Of a stretch of 64,000 nt of DNA, positions 1-11,159 are shown piece after piece (positions within the stretch are counted from its first letter, which is position 1; the number at the start of each line of letters is the position of its first letter). Origin of the DNA: Liolophura sinensis (Eukaryota; Mollusca; Polyplacophora; Chitonida; Chitonidae); contig NC_088304.1 in assembly GCF_032854445.1 (NCBI RefSeq), positions 2,168,001 through 2,232,000 of the forward strand, read 5' to 3'. The translations under genes were made by a program, and so were the position numbers. The notes under the pieces are model-generated. The model worked only from the letters and a program-made list of their open reading frames with translations, made no database searches and was not told where the DNA came from.

Positions 1-1559
1 CCATTTATGAGTGTTGTACAGGTAATGCAGATTGCCATCTGCCCGTGTACATTCCATGGTTGAGTATTCCATGGTTGAAAGAGAGTAAGGTGAGACTATC
101 ACCATGAGTATTGTACACACAAATAATGCGAAATCCTTGTTATTTACCCAAAGTATGCACGTAAATGAATAATCAAAATTGACTAATGTTTGAGAATTGT
201 GTGAGATGCTATTTGCCATTTTTGTACATGTAGTGTACAGGAATAATACAAGCTAATGAATTCCATGCCAGATAACTCTTTAAATAAGTAAAATGTTGAC
301 CAACAATAGAAACCTTTACTACCTGTTACTAATAATTTACATCTGATAATTCCATGTAACAATAGTTTCCAGAAACATGTTAATTGCTAATGCTGGTATC
401 TGCTTTGGCAATGGCCAGTTAGTCGTCACCTCTGACGACAACCACACTTGTGATTTCTATAGGAACAACATGACGTGTAACTGAAGATATGTGCTGAGCC
501 TGAGAGATTTCAGTGATTGACCTAGTGAAGACTCGCCTGGAACTAAGTTGAACTACACGTACCTGTAGTGTTGAATTCAACCAATGATCCTACTGTAGGA
601 AGCAAACGTGACGTAGGATTTGTGAAAGTGCCTGGTAACTTGTGGCATACAGAAACTCAGTTCATTTTCAGGACAAGACTTACTGTGTCATTAGTTAATT
701 AACTGCTAATAATGTTTTCCTGGACAATGTTTATGAGTTATATGTTTCTGAAAGTTGTCTGGAACCATTCTAGTAGCAGAGTGACACACATTGAGGTTAT
801 GGATTGTGCACAAAATACATGTGAATAATAATGAAGCATGTAATCAATTTATAGAGATGGTTATGTTTTTTTTCGATTTTGAAATTGCAGTGACGTAATA
901 TCTGACCAACACACGGCCCTCAAATCAAGGTATCTCCGTTGTTGATATACAATTTCGATTGTTTTGCGACGCATGTTTAGAATACCTTCAGATCTGGCAT
1001 TCGTATCCCAGTGATTTTATGAATTCATTTAGTAAGGTGAATATTTGTGTTGTGAGATCTGGTTTGAAGGTTATGTATAGTCTGAAGTGCAAGTTTACTG
1101 TTGTGTTAGGCTATGTGCAATTAGTTTTCGTTCTTTGCTACGTTTGATGCATTGTTGGAGATAATGCCCTATCGTTTCATCCTGACAGACTGGGCAAGTG
1201 GAGTCAAACGTACACCTATATCGTTTGAGGTATCGTATTTGTCCACACGATTTTTATGGATAGTATTTCTAAACGACAAAGCTATATTCATCATTCAGAT
1301 GATTTATTGTAAAGAATGTGACTGACACACTTTTGCTACTCATTTGCTTTACGATTTTGAATAGAGGGCGTATTTGTACCTGACAATGTTTAATGTTATG
1401 GAATAAGCAAGGGATTTGACTGATTTATTTATTTGATTATTGTGTATTACAGAAGTGAGGAATTGTTTGCAAGTGCGTAGGGGGCATCTTGATTTGCACC
1501 TGTCCTTGTGCGTATGCGTGTGTGTGTGTACGTATGTATGCCTGTATGTATGTAAGGGT
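1..1559. other. No gene recognised
   Basis: AT-rich intergenic or intronic sequence. The open frames here are short and have no recognisable motif or codon bias. A small hairpin (GTCGTC/GACGAC) sits near 421-438. If the exons at 2.29-3.07 kb belong to a longer gene, this stretch would be intron, but I could not identify an upstream exon. Confidence 0.5.
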
Positions 1560-1714
1560 TTAACACCGCCGTAGCGGTGTTTCTTGTGTAACCCAAAAAC
1601 ACTGAACCTTGTTTCGTACCGAATCAAATCCCGAGAATGCACAGCATTGACTCGGTACGAAAGAACGTTCAGGGATATTGGGTTACACAACAAACACCAA
1701 GACGAAGGTGTTAA
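1560..1714. mobile_element. Fold-back MITE-like element
   Basis: Two 63-nt arms in inverted orientation (1,560-1,622 and 1,652-1,714) flank a 29-nt centre. The arms begin TTAACACC and share TTGTGTAACCCAA and TTTCGTACCGA, with roughly three quarters of positions matching. Because it is a near-palindrome, both strands carry similar short open frames, which are not genes. A diverged relative lies at 45,237-45,361. No target-site duplication is obvious. This structure is typical of a non-autonomous fold-back DNA transposon; the parent family is unknown. Confidence 0.7.
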
Positions 1715-2290
1715 TGTCTACCACAACATTGAAGAAAATGTGGCAAAAACTGCATATTTCAAGCTGCCATTCTGTTTTACGCCCTCCACAGAAGTCATGC
1801 ATTTTCGACCAATCAACGACAAGCTTGGGCAAAGGCAGTTGACGTACATGTATGTATGACGTCGTGTCTTATCGTTTTGTGATGTAGGAATGTTTTTGAA
1901 TGTAAAAGTTTACTGTATATGCATCATGACATCGAATAGCTGAGCTCAGATTGAAACGTCTTGAAACAAATGTTTCTTTGCCAACGTCATGGCGTCTGTG
2001 AATAAAATATACAAAAATGTAACAAGAAAAGTGATATTTATAAACTGTGCGAAATAACACTTTTATCACTGAAGGAAATGCCCATAGTTCACCATTATAT
2101 AAATCAGGATGCAAACCTAAGTCAAATTCTTTCATTTGCAGACATAAACAGCATGAAATGATATTACTCGGGGAGGTAAACGTACCGGCCGGTGTGTTGC
2201 AATACGCATTTAATGTTGTTTGAAAGGTCATGTCTATGTAATATTTATATTTGCACACGATTGGGAGCTAACAGCAGGGTAGAATAACAT
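1715..2290. other. No feature recognised
   Basis: Nothing beyond low-complexity AT-rich sequence is visible. This would be intron if the exon ending at 2,338 is real. Confidence 0.4.
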
Positions 2291-2338
2291 GGAATCAGAG
2301 AAGCGGCTCTGGATGGCGTGGATTGCTTTTCTGATAAT
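2291..2338 (+). CDS. PTGR1-like exon (3' part), ends at GTAAGT donor
   Basis: The frame ending at 2,338 encodes EAALDGVDCFSDN and stops exactly at a consensus donor (GTAAGT, 2,339-2,344). The 'GVDC-F-DN' motif, followed in the next exon by 'GG', is characteristic of prostaglandin reductase 1 / leukotriene B4 12-hydroxydehydrogenase, a zinc-independent NADPH-dependent member of the MDR superfamily that reduces the 13,14 double bond of 15-keto prostaglandins. The 5' edge is uncertain: an in-frame TAA lies at 2,285-2,287, so the acceptor would have to fall between there and about 2,298 (an AG is at 2,297-2,298). The usual preceding residues are not visible upstream, so the gene may be damaged here or the exon very short. 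Phase 0 at the donor matches the next exon. Confidence 0.5.
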
Positions 2339-2489
2339 GTAAGTCGTCATGGACAATGGATCCAAATCCTTTTCGTGTGTGTCATTATTTGAAGGTTATG
2401 TATGTATATTATTTCACATCCCAAGTACACGTCTAATTCACTCCAGAAAAGTTTTGTCAGAGGTAAACGTCAGAAAGTACGCTTGTGTA

Positions 2490-2775
2490 CCGTGTTTAGT
2501 GGTTGTGTAATCACAGCTCATGTGTTTGTCTAGTGGTTGTATGTTCACAGCTAGTGTGCTTGTCTAGTGGTTATGTATTCACAGCTCGTGCTTTTGTCTA
2601 GTGGTTGTGTATTCAGAGCTCGTGTGTTTGTCTAGTGATTATGTATTCACGGCTCATGCTTTTGTCTAGTGGTTGTGTATTCACAGCTCGTGTTTTTGTC
2701 TTGTGGTTGTGTATTCAGAGCTCGTGTGTTTGTCTAGTGGTTGTGTGCCCAGAGCTCGTGTGCTTGTCAAGTGAA
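2490..2775 (+). repeat. 34-bp minisatellite inside PTGR1-like intron
   Basis: About eight copies of a 34-bp unit (core 'gtttgtctagtggttgtg' plus 'tattcacagctcgt') in head-to-tail order with point differences between copies. It lies in the 605-bp intron between the exons at 2,291-2,338 and 2,944-3,065. Open frames across it are by-products of the repeat. Confidence 0.9.
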
Positions 2776-2943
2776 TTAGCACATCTGATCTCAGAAGCAC
2801 GTCCCTCTCCTTTGGACGCTTTTCTCTGGGCTCTCTGCTAAGTGTCTTTTCACTCCGTTGTGGTTGCCGCCTGGACAACATACTCAATGTCCCAGATCAG
2901 GATTTTGATACCGGATGTTTCATATTTGTCTTTTTTTATCCAG

Positions 2944-3065
2944 ATTGGCGGGAAATCATTCACCACTGGTGTTAACTCGTTAAGACAGTTTGGCATAATA
3001 GCTGTGTGCGGAGGAGTATCTACTTACAACGCTCAAAAAGGCGGGGAACTGTTGGATGAGATCAA
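2944..3065 (+). CDS. PTGR1-like (MDR superfamily) internal exon
   Basis: A long pyrimidine tract ending in CAG (2,941-2,943) is followed by a frame encoding IGGKSFTTGVNSLRQFGIIA, then VCGGVSTYN. The pattern GG-x-FTT-x-V......(R/K)-x-FG-I-A-(I/V)-CG-x-(I/V)-STYN is the signature of the prostaglandin reductase 1 / LTB4 dehydrogenase group, part of the NADP-binding Rossmann region just after the DN-V/I-GG turn. The exon is 122 nt, starts in phase 0, matching the upstream exon end, and probably ends at GTGATA (3,066-3,071); reading on would hit a stop at 3,067. Joined to the exon ending at 2,338 it gives the family order FSDN-IGG. Later exons (substrate-binding loop and C-terminal GF-x-N-M region) were not found downstream, so this is a gene fragment, a gene with long introns, or a relic. 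Confidence 0.62.
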
Positions 3066-3189
3066 GTGATAATGTTTCTTGGGAAACGTTGTTCTAAAGT
3101 CTTGCTTGCAAAATTAATTGTCAAGGATATTTTCATTACAAGTTAGATTACCATGCTTTTTGAAACTATGAGTCAGTTGTACAGAAATG

Positions 3190-3372
3190 AAGCGATCTTT
3201 CAGTCTTGCAAGTGCGACCTCCAGCTGAGAGTGACATCCTCACCGGTCGTACGTAGAAAGCTTACTCACAATCTATCCGGCTTCCTCCGACCATAATGCT
3301 GGCCGACGTCGTATAAGTGAAATATTCTTGAGTACAACGTAAAATATTAAGCAAATAAATAAATAAATAAAT
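3190..3372 (+). mobile_element. SINE (core family), AAATA tail
   Basis: Diverged copy containing the conserved blocks 'cttcctccgaccataatgct', 'ggccgacgtcgtataagtga' and 'aatattcttgagta', followed by (AAATA)n at 3,352-3,372. The same order of blocks occurs at many places in this window. The 5' tRNA-like head is degraded. Confidence 0.85.
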
Positions 3373-4450
3373 GTGAAGATGAAGTCACTGGTATGAACTC
3401 AGAGCATACCACTGGGGTTTAGTGTTTGTCCAGGTCATTACCACCTCAACACAGAATTTTTCTTCTGAATGGTAAAGCTTAGCAGTCATCGGAAGATTGG
3501 ATTTGAGGTCACTCACTGGCCTAATTGCTTGACGCGTTCTTCTTGCCACAGCACACTGGCTTTTGACCAATCAGTGTGTAGAAACGAATTTAGGAAAGCA
3601 GAATTGTCAAGTAGCTAACAAATGCTAGTCGATTTCTCCAGGCATTACCGTAAGTCCGACAACGGCCATATATGAGCAAACATCTTGAATCTGCGTTGAA
3701 GTCGACCACATAAATAAACCTGGCATTCTTCTGTTAAAGACTAATGAAATAATACACCACATTTTAAAATTACGGCTTACTTATTTCCTGTTTTTCTCAT
3801 ATTACATTACCCTATTTAAATAGCAAATTAGTGGGCCAAGAACTTAAGATCGAGGGGTTTATTGTTTACCACGGGTTGCCAGAATGCCACCCGACCATCT
3901 GCCAAATGATGCAGTGGTTGGATGAGGAAAGGGACCGTTTTCAGATATCCGGAATTATCGTCTGAAGTTCAACACTTAGGTGTACAAGACCTGTTTCATG
4001 AGCATTAAGCGTAAGCGTGTAGCACAACGTTGCAAAAGAAAGACTGAAATACTCTCTGATATTTATTTGACATGATAGCAAGTTTTTTTTCAGAAGTCAA
4101 CAATGCACACAGTAAAGCGATTGGCCATTTTATAAGTGCACGGTTACATGATATCGGTAAAACCCAATTAGTGCGTATAAAGATACATAAATATCTTGTG
4201 GTCGTCAACACGTAAAATGACTGATAGGATGAACTAATACAGTTGAACACTAATACATACTAATACATACCAATAAAGACGGAATTTGAACCATATTCAG
4301 AAAAACGCCATAATGTCTAACGCAGATTGTGAGCTGCGCAACCTGAAGACGTCTTGAGCTAAATTACGTTTTCTCCAATTTTTGCAGAAATCACCTGTCC
4401 TTTAAAACTGATAAAAAAATAGATAGAGAGTAGCTGAGTACAGAAAGTAC
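3373..4450. other. No feature recognised
   Basis: AT-rich sequence with only short open frames that lack family motifs. No RNA gene or repeat of note seen. Confidence 0.4.
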
Positions 4451-4454
4451 CGAA

Positions 4455-4590
4455 GCACCAGACTGATGAGTGAGTGAGTGAGTGAGTGCTTGGGGTTTAA
4501 CGTCGTACTCAATCACCAGACTGATGAGTGAGTGAGTGAGTGCTTGGGGTTTAACGTCGTACTCAACCACCAGACTGATGAGTGTGTACA
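4455..4590 (+). repeat. SINE-tail-like tandem duplication with GAGT run
   Basis: Two and a half copies of a unit of about 50-58 bp: 'accagactgatgagtgagtg' followed by GAGT repeats and 'ggggtttaacgtcgtactca'. The GAGTGAGT...TTTAACGTCGTACT motif resembles the terminal segment of the second SINE family found in reverse at 35,083. The copies differ in GAGT number. Confidence 0.75.
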
Positions 4591-4609
4591 GACAGCAGTG
4601 TTTAAAAGA

Positions 4610-4800
4610 ACATAAAAAGGCATCAAATGTTAAGGATATAAAGGTGTCAACTGTTAAGGGAATAAAGGCATCTAATGTTAAGGGAATAAAGGCATCTAAT
4701 GTTATGTAAATAAAGACATCAGATGTTAAAGGAATAAAGGCATCTAATGCAAGTGTTAAGGGAATAAAGGGATCTAATATAAAGGAAATAGGTATTCATT
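4610..4800 (+). repeat. 24-bp minisatellite
   Basis: About seven imperfect copies of a 24-bp unit (ggaataaaggcatctaatgt plus taag), with one unit carrying a short insertion. No coding potential. Confidence 0.85.
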
Positions 4801-4884
4801 CCGGCTACAACCCTTACAGCCTGCAGCCAGCTGGAAAATATCCACTACATATCCCCCCCCACTTCCCCCCACCACCACCACAAT

Positions 4885-4955
4885 ACTTGTCGCCGTCGTT
4901 TAAATGAAATATTCTGGAGTACGTCGCAAAACACCAATCAAATAAATAAATCATT
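4885..4955 (+). mobile_element. SINE 3' fragment
   Basis: Truncated copy: 'gtcgccgtcgtttaaatgaa', 'atattctggagta', 'caaaacaccaatcaaataaa' and an AAATA tail. Only the 3' third is left. Confidence 0.8.
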
Positions 4956-6119
4956 AAATAATATCATGACATCCTGTTTGCGTGCCATTGGATGGTTATA
5001 ATTATAGGTCAAGTACGAGAACCCCGTTTCTTCTTGAGAAATGTGCAGTCATCTTCCAGGAGGCAATTACACATGAAACGTATCTGCTATTCACGGAGGT
5101 GACTTTCTTGAAAACAAAAATCCAATTTTACACCACTCGTAACATGCGTCAAGAAATCAAGGGTGAACCGTGAAAGTTCCGAAATGTCGCCGACGGCTGT
5201 AGATCAGTTAGTGGTAGGTTACAACTTTAGTTGTTTCAAGCTTTGTTATGGACACTCGGCAGAACTGTTCGTGAAACTGTCATCTGCCAAAGGGGACATC
5301 AGTTCAATCTCCACAAAGCCATTGTTAAACGTTGTGTAGACACTTACTATGGTTATTTTTACCGATAATGTCGTCACAGGCTGAAGCGCAAGACGATCCC
5401 AAAAGGTGCCATTTCTGTCCACGTAAGGCAGGGTAAACTAGAAAATAACACAAGAATATATGTGAGACTAGCTACCAGTAAGCCTTAGAAATGTACAATT
5501 TCCTCTCACAACCAACTGAGTCGTGCATGGATAATAGCCCACAAACGATGGAACAGAGAATCGACTGGCACATGCAGGGTTATAGCTTACAAACGATGGA
5601 ACATAGCAGTCTAAAAAGGAGAACCGAGTGAGCTGAACACGGAAATAGTCGAAAAACGATTAAAGAGAGCAGTCTAAAGCAGTAAACCGACACGCGCATG
5701 GATATATAAATGACGGGAAAAGCTGTATCAGTTTGAAAACATGAAAACAAATGCGATATTGTGGTATGCGGGACGAAGTGACGGACTTTATACATGTTCT
5801 TCTGATATCGTATAAGGTATGGATATTTGGCATCTATAGAACATGAATGATAAGTTTTGAACTTTTGGAGGTATATCACATCTATAGAACCCAAAAGACT
5901 CATTTTGAACTTTTGGAGAAGAACATATGACACGATGAAGAAGTCAATAACAGAAAAAATACCTCACAATGTGATCAGTTATAAAGGCCTTTGTCATCAA
6001 GGTCTACAAGGAATTTTAACTAGAATCAGTCCATTAGGTTTTGGAGAATCATCGCACAGAGCTCTAAGGTTTTGTTACAATGTCAAAATACTAACTGACA
6101 AGGGACAAACACTGACAAG
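4956..6119. other. No gene; two weak short duplications
   Basis: No recognisable gene. At 5,540-5,700 an approximately 55-60 bp motif ('acaaacgatggaaca' ... 'agcagtctaaa') recurs two to three times in diverged form. At 5,829-5,920 a 49-bp block ('catctatagaac' ... 'ttttgaacttttggag') is present twice. Confidence 0.5.
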
Positions 6120-6435
6120 TAATCACAATTATACCCTATGATACAACACAATTATACCGTATAATACAACACAAATCTATCCTATGATACAACACAAATA
6201 TACCCAATGATACAACACAATATGCCCTATTATACAACACAACTATACCGTATTATACAACGCAAAGATACCCTATGAAAAACACAAATATACCCAATGA
6301 TACAACACAATATACCCTATTATACAACACAAATATACCTATTATACCACACAAATATGCCCAATGATACAATACGAATGTACCCCTTTGTACAACACAA
6401 ATATACCCTATTATACAACACCGATATACTCTAAA
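6120..6435 (+). repeat. 22-23-bp AT-rich minisatellite
   Basis: About fourteen copies of 'tataccctattatacaacac' plus 'aaa', with variants (ccaatga, ccgtatt). Copies vary in length by a few bases, so no frame is maintained. Confidence 0.9.
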
Positions 6436-6483
6436 TGCTGATTAACGGTATGATACTATACAAATATTTATTATTATACTATT

Positions 6484-6905
6484 TACTACCAGTACTGCAA
6501 AGGTCAGTGGTTTACAACCACTACTGCAAAGGTCAGTGGTTTACAACCACTACTGCGAAGGTCGGTGGTTTGCTACAAATACTCACAAGATTGGTGGTTT
6601 TCTACCAGTACTGCAAAGGTCTATACTTTACTACCAGTACTGCGAAGGTCGGTGGTTTACTACCAGTACAGCAAATGTCGGTGGTTTACTACCAGTACTG
6701 CAAACGTCGGTGGTTTACTACCAGTACTGCGAAGGTCGGTCGTTTTACTACCAGTATTGCACTTGTCGGTGGTTTATTGCCAGCATTGAAAGGGTCCGTG
6801 GTTTACTATGGGTACTGCGAAGGTCGGTGGTTCACCACCAGTACTGCGAAGGTCTAAGGTTTTCTACCAGTACCGCAAGGGTCAGTGGTTTATCACCGGT
6901 ACTGC
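6484..6905 (+). repeat. 29-bp minisatellite
   Basis: About fifteen copies of a 29-bp unit (taccagtactgcgaaggtcg plus gtggtttac). Because 29 is not a multiple of three, a three-unit block of 87 bp keeps frames open and gives repetitive open frames in all three forward phases. These are not credible proteins. Confidence 0.9.
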
Positions 6906-6944
6906 TGGTTTGTGCGCTAAAAATCAGACAATTTTTTTTTTATT

Positions 6945-7085
6945 AGTGTGTTAAACTATACTCCAGAAACTTTCACTTATACGATGTCGGCCAGCTATGG
7001 CGGTAGGAGGAAACCTCGGAAATCCCAGGGGAAATTCACACCATCCGCAGTTTGGTGGCCGATCTTCCCACGTACGGCTTGATAC
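6945..7085 (-). mobile_element. SINE, minus orientation, ending in (TA)n
   Basis: Reverse-complement copy of the core SINE: 'ctttcacttatacgatgtcg', 'gtaggaggaaacctcggaaa' and 'gatcttcccacgtacggctt'. It is cut at its head end by the following TA microsatellite. Confidence 0.8.
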
Positions 7086-7086
7086 A

Positions 7087-7088
<2 letters not shown>

Positions 7089-7147
<59 letters not shown>
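7089..7147. repeat. (TA)n microsatellite
   Basis: Almost pure TA dinucleotide repeat of about 55 bp, abutting the SINE at 6,945-7,085. Open frames through it are artefacts. Confidence 0.97.
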
Positions 7148-7149
<2 letters not shown>

Positions 7150-7489
7150 CTGATTAATGATTTATTTATTGGTGTACAGATTAAAGTATACGTACGCTTT
7201 GACTGGAGCCGTCGCTGAACTCAAATAGGATGTCCTTGCTTCTCTCTAAAGTGTTCCATCTTTGCATCACGTGAGCTAAAAACAGCGTATGGGGCTTGTC
7301 CAAGGAGACTTTAATCCAGGCCCCGACACCTTCGCCCTTTGACGCCCATGAGGTGAAAGCTGTTAATGAGAAACTATTATTTCAAATATCTCCATTTTTA
7401 TTGGCGGACTGAGATTGGGCAAATAATTTTTCCGGCGTTGGCAGTAAAGTGTCCTTATTCTCATAAAAAGAGAAAGAATTAATACGGAA

Positions 7490-7655
7490 GACTAGTGGCT
7501 TCCTCTCCGGCCGTACATAAGAAGGTCTGTCAGCAACCTGCGGATAGTCGTGGGCTGTTCACGGGTTCTACTCGGTTTCCTTCTACTATAATGCTGGCCG
7601 CCGTCGTATAAGTGAAGGTTCTTGAATGCCGCGTAAAACATCAATCACATTGCGG
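7490..7655 (+). mobile_element. SINE copy
   Basis: Core SINE blocks in order: 'ggcttcctctccggccgtac', 'cagcaacctgcggatagtcg', 'ataatgctggccgccgtcgt', 'ataagtgaaggttcttgaat' and 'gcgtaaaacatcaatca'. Confidence 0.88.
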
Positions 7656-7679
7656 CACATCGCGGTGATGTGATTTGCT

Positions 7680-7830
7680 GCACTAAAAAAATAATATGTC
7701 CATGTTAACACAAAGTCTGCTAAGTGAGTGATGCTAGAATATATTCCGTTATTGCAGCTGATTATATAACATACAAATTACAGCATATAACACACAAATC
7801 CTATTAGCTAGGTCTTTTGAGTGTGATAAC
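7680..7830. mobile_element. Diverged MITE (GATGCTAGAAT family)
   Basis: Carries 'gagtgatgctagaatatatt', 'attgcagctgatta' and a right end 'tcttttgagtgtg', all shared with the better copy at 48,687-48,955. Degraded; terminal inverted repeats are only partly visible. Confidence 0.6.
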
Positions 7831-8045
7831 AGCGCGGCTCGACCTTTATAGCCTGGCGTTCATCCCGGTTATGAACAGGAGATTTTAGCATTCCCTGACT
7901 TTGATGGCTTGTTGGCCTTGGCGACAATAACTTATGTTAAAATTCCCCACCAGTGTGGTGTACATATCTGTACGTCACACGTTGTCAATTTTGTCGTGTA
8001 ACTTGAGAAAGTTCAGTAGGCAACCAGGAACTGTCGCTTTTCTTC
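7831..8045. other. No feature recognised
   Basis: Unique sequence bounding the satellite array on its left; the change into the array is abrupt. Confidence 0.4.
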
Positions 8046-11000
8046 CAGCAGTTAAACTACAGAACAAGAATACAGCGTGATACCTTGTGATCATTTCCAA
8101 GACATGTACTTAAACGGGACAGAACAAGAACACAAAGTGCTGTATTGTGACATATACCAAGACATATACTTACACGGGACAGCAAATTTAAAATAAAGAA
8201 CTACAGAACAAGAATACAGCGTGCTGTATTGTGACCATCACCAAGACATGTACTTACACCGGACAGCAAGTTTACCATGAAGAACAACAGAACAAGAATA
8301 CAAAGTGCTGTATTGTGACCATTACCAAGACATGTACTTACACGGGAAAGCAAGTTTACCATGGAGAGCTACAGAACAAAAATACAGCGTGCTGTATTGT
8401 GACCATTACCAAGACATGTACTTACACGGAATAGGAAGTTTACCATGGAGAGCTACAGAACAAGAATACAGCGTGCTGTATTGTGACCATTACCAAGATA
8501 TGTACTTACACGGGAAAGCAAGTTTACCATGAAGAACTACAGAACAAAAACACAGCATGCTGTATTGTGACTATTACCAAGATATGTACTTACTAGGGAC
8601 AGCAAGTTTACCATGGAGAGCTACAGAACAAAAATACAGCGTACTGTATTGTGACCATTACCAAGACATGTACTTGCACGGGACAGCAAGTTTACCATGG
8701 AAAACTACAGAACAAAAATACAGGGTGCTGTATTGTGACAATTACCATGACATGTACTTACATGGGACAGCAAGTTTACCATGGAGAACCATAGAACAAG
8801 AATACAGCGTGCTGTATAGTGACCATTACCAAGATATGTACTTACACGGGACAGCAAGTTTACCATGGACAACTACAGAACAAGAATACAGCCTGCTGTA
8901 TTGTGACCATTACCAAGACATGTACTTGCACGGGACAGCAAGTTTACCATGGGCAACTACAGAACAAGAATACAGCGTGCTGTATTGTGACAATTACCAT
9001 GACATGTACTTACATGGGACAACAAGTTTACCATGGAGAGCTACAGAACAAAAATACAGCGTGCTGTATTGTGGCCATCACAATGGCACGTACTTACACG
9101 GGACAGCAAGTTTACCATGGAGAACAATACAACAAGAGTACAGCGTGCTGCATTGTGACCATCACCAAGACATGTACTTACACGGGACAGCAAGTTTACC
9201 ATGGAGAGCTACAGAACAAAAATACAGCGTGCTGTATTGTGACCATTACCAAGACATGTACTTACACGGAATAGGAAGTTTACCATGGAGAGCTACAGAA
9301 CAAGAATACAGCGTGCTGTATTGTGACCATTACCAAGATATGTACTTACACGGAATAGCAGGTTTACCATGGATAACTACAGAACAAGAAAACAGCATTG
9401 TGTAATGTGACTATTACCAAGACATGTACTTACACCGTACAGCAAGTTTACCATGGATAACTACAGAACCAGAATATAGCATGCTGTATTGTGACCATTA
9501 CCAATATATGTACTTACTAGGGACAGCAAGTTTACCATGGAGAGCTACAGAACAAGAGTACAGCCTGCTGTATTGTGACCGTTACTAAGATATGTACTTA
9601 CATGGCACAGCAAGTTTACCATGGAGAACTACAGAATAAGAGCACAGTGTGCTGTATTGTGACAATTACAAAGATATGTACTTACATGGGACATCAAGTT
9701 TACCATGGAGAGCTACAGAACAAGAATACAGCATGCTATATTGTGACAATTACCAAGACATGTACTTACACGGGACAGTAAGTTTACCATGGACAACTAC
9801 AGAACAAGAATACAGCGTGCTGTATTGTGACCATTACCAAGACATGTACTTACATGGGACAGCAAGTTTACCATGGAGAGATACAGAACAAGAATACAGC
9901 GTGCTGTATTGTGACAATTACCAAGACATGTACTTACACGGGAAAGCAAGTTTACCATGGAGAACAACACAACAAGAATACAGCGTGCTGTATTGTGACA
10001 ATTACCAAGGGATGTACTTACACGGGACAGCAAGTTTACCATGGAGAACTATAGAACAAGAATACAGCGTGCTGTATTGTGACCATTACCAAGATATGTA
10101 CTTACACGGGACAGCAAGTTTACCATGAAGAACTACAGAACAAGAATACAGTATGCTGTATTGTGACTATTACCAAGATATGTACTTACTAGGGACAGCA
10201 AGTTTACCATGGAGAGCTACAGAAAAAGAGTACAGCGTGCTATATTGTGACAAATACCAAAATATGTACTTACACGGGAAAGCAAGTTTACCATGGAGAG
10301 CTACAGAAGAAAAATACAGCGTGCTGTATTGTGACCATTACCAAGACATGTACTTGCACGGGACAGCCAGTTAACCATTTAGAACTACAGAACAAGAATA
10401 CAGCGTGCTGTATTGTGACAATTACCATGACATGTACTTACATGGGACAGCAAGTTTACCATGGAGAACTATAGAACAAGAATACAGCGTGCTGTATAGT
10501 GACCATTACCAAGATATGTACTTACACGGGACAGCAAGTTTACCATGGACAACTACAGAACAAGAATACAGCCTGTTGTATTGTGACCATTACCAAGATA
10601 TGTACTTACTAGGGACAGCAAGTTTACCATGGAGAGCTACAGAACAAAAATACAGCGTGCTGTATTGTGACCATTACCAAGACATGTACTTGCACGGGAC
10701 AGCAAATTTACCATGGACAACTACAGAACAAGAATACAGCGTGCTGTATTGTGACCATTACCAAGATATGTACTTACACGGGACAGCAAGTTTACCATGG
10801 ACAACTACAGAACAAAAATACAGCGTACTGTATTGTGGCCATCACAATGGCACGTACTTACATGGGACAGCAAGCTTACCATGGAGAACAACAGAACAAG
10901 AATACAGCGTGGTGTATTGTGACCATTAACAAGACATGTACTTACTAAGGACTGGAAGTTTTCCATGGAGAGCTACAGAACAAAAGTACAGCGTGCTATA

Positions 11001-11159
11001 TTGTGACAATTACCAAGACATGTACTTACACGGGAAAGCAAGTTTACCATGGAAAACAACAGAACAAGAGCACAGTGTGCTGTATTGTGGCAATTACCAA
11101 GACATGTACTTACACGGAAAAGCAAGTTTACCATGGACAACTACAGAACAAGAATACAG

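Noticed and set aside
6435-6946. Overlapping repetitive open frames
   Set aside because: By-product of the 29-bp minisatellite, whose three-unit block keeps frames open.
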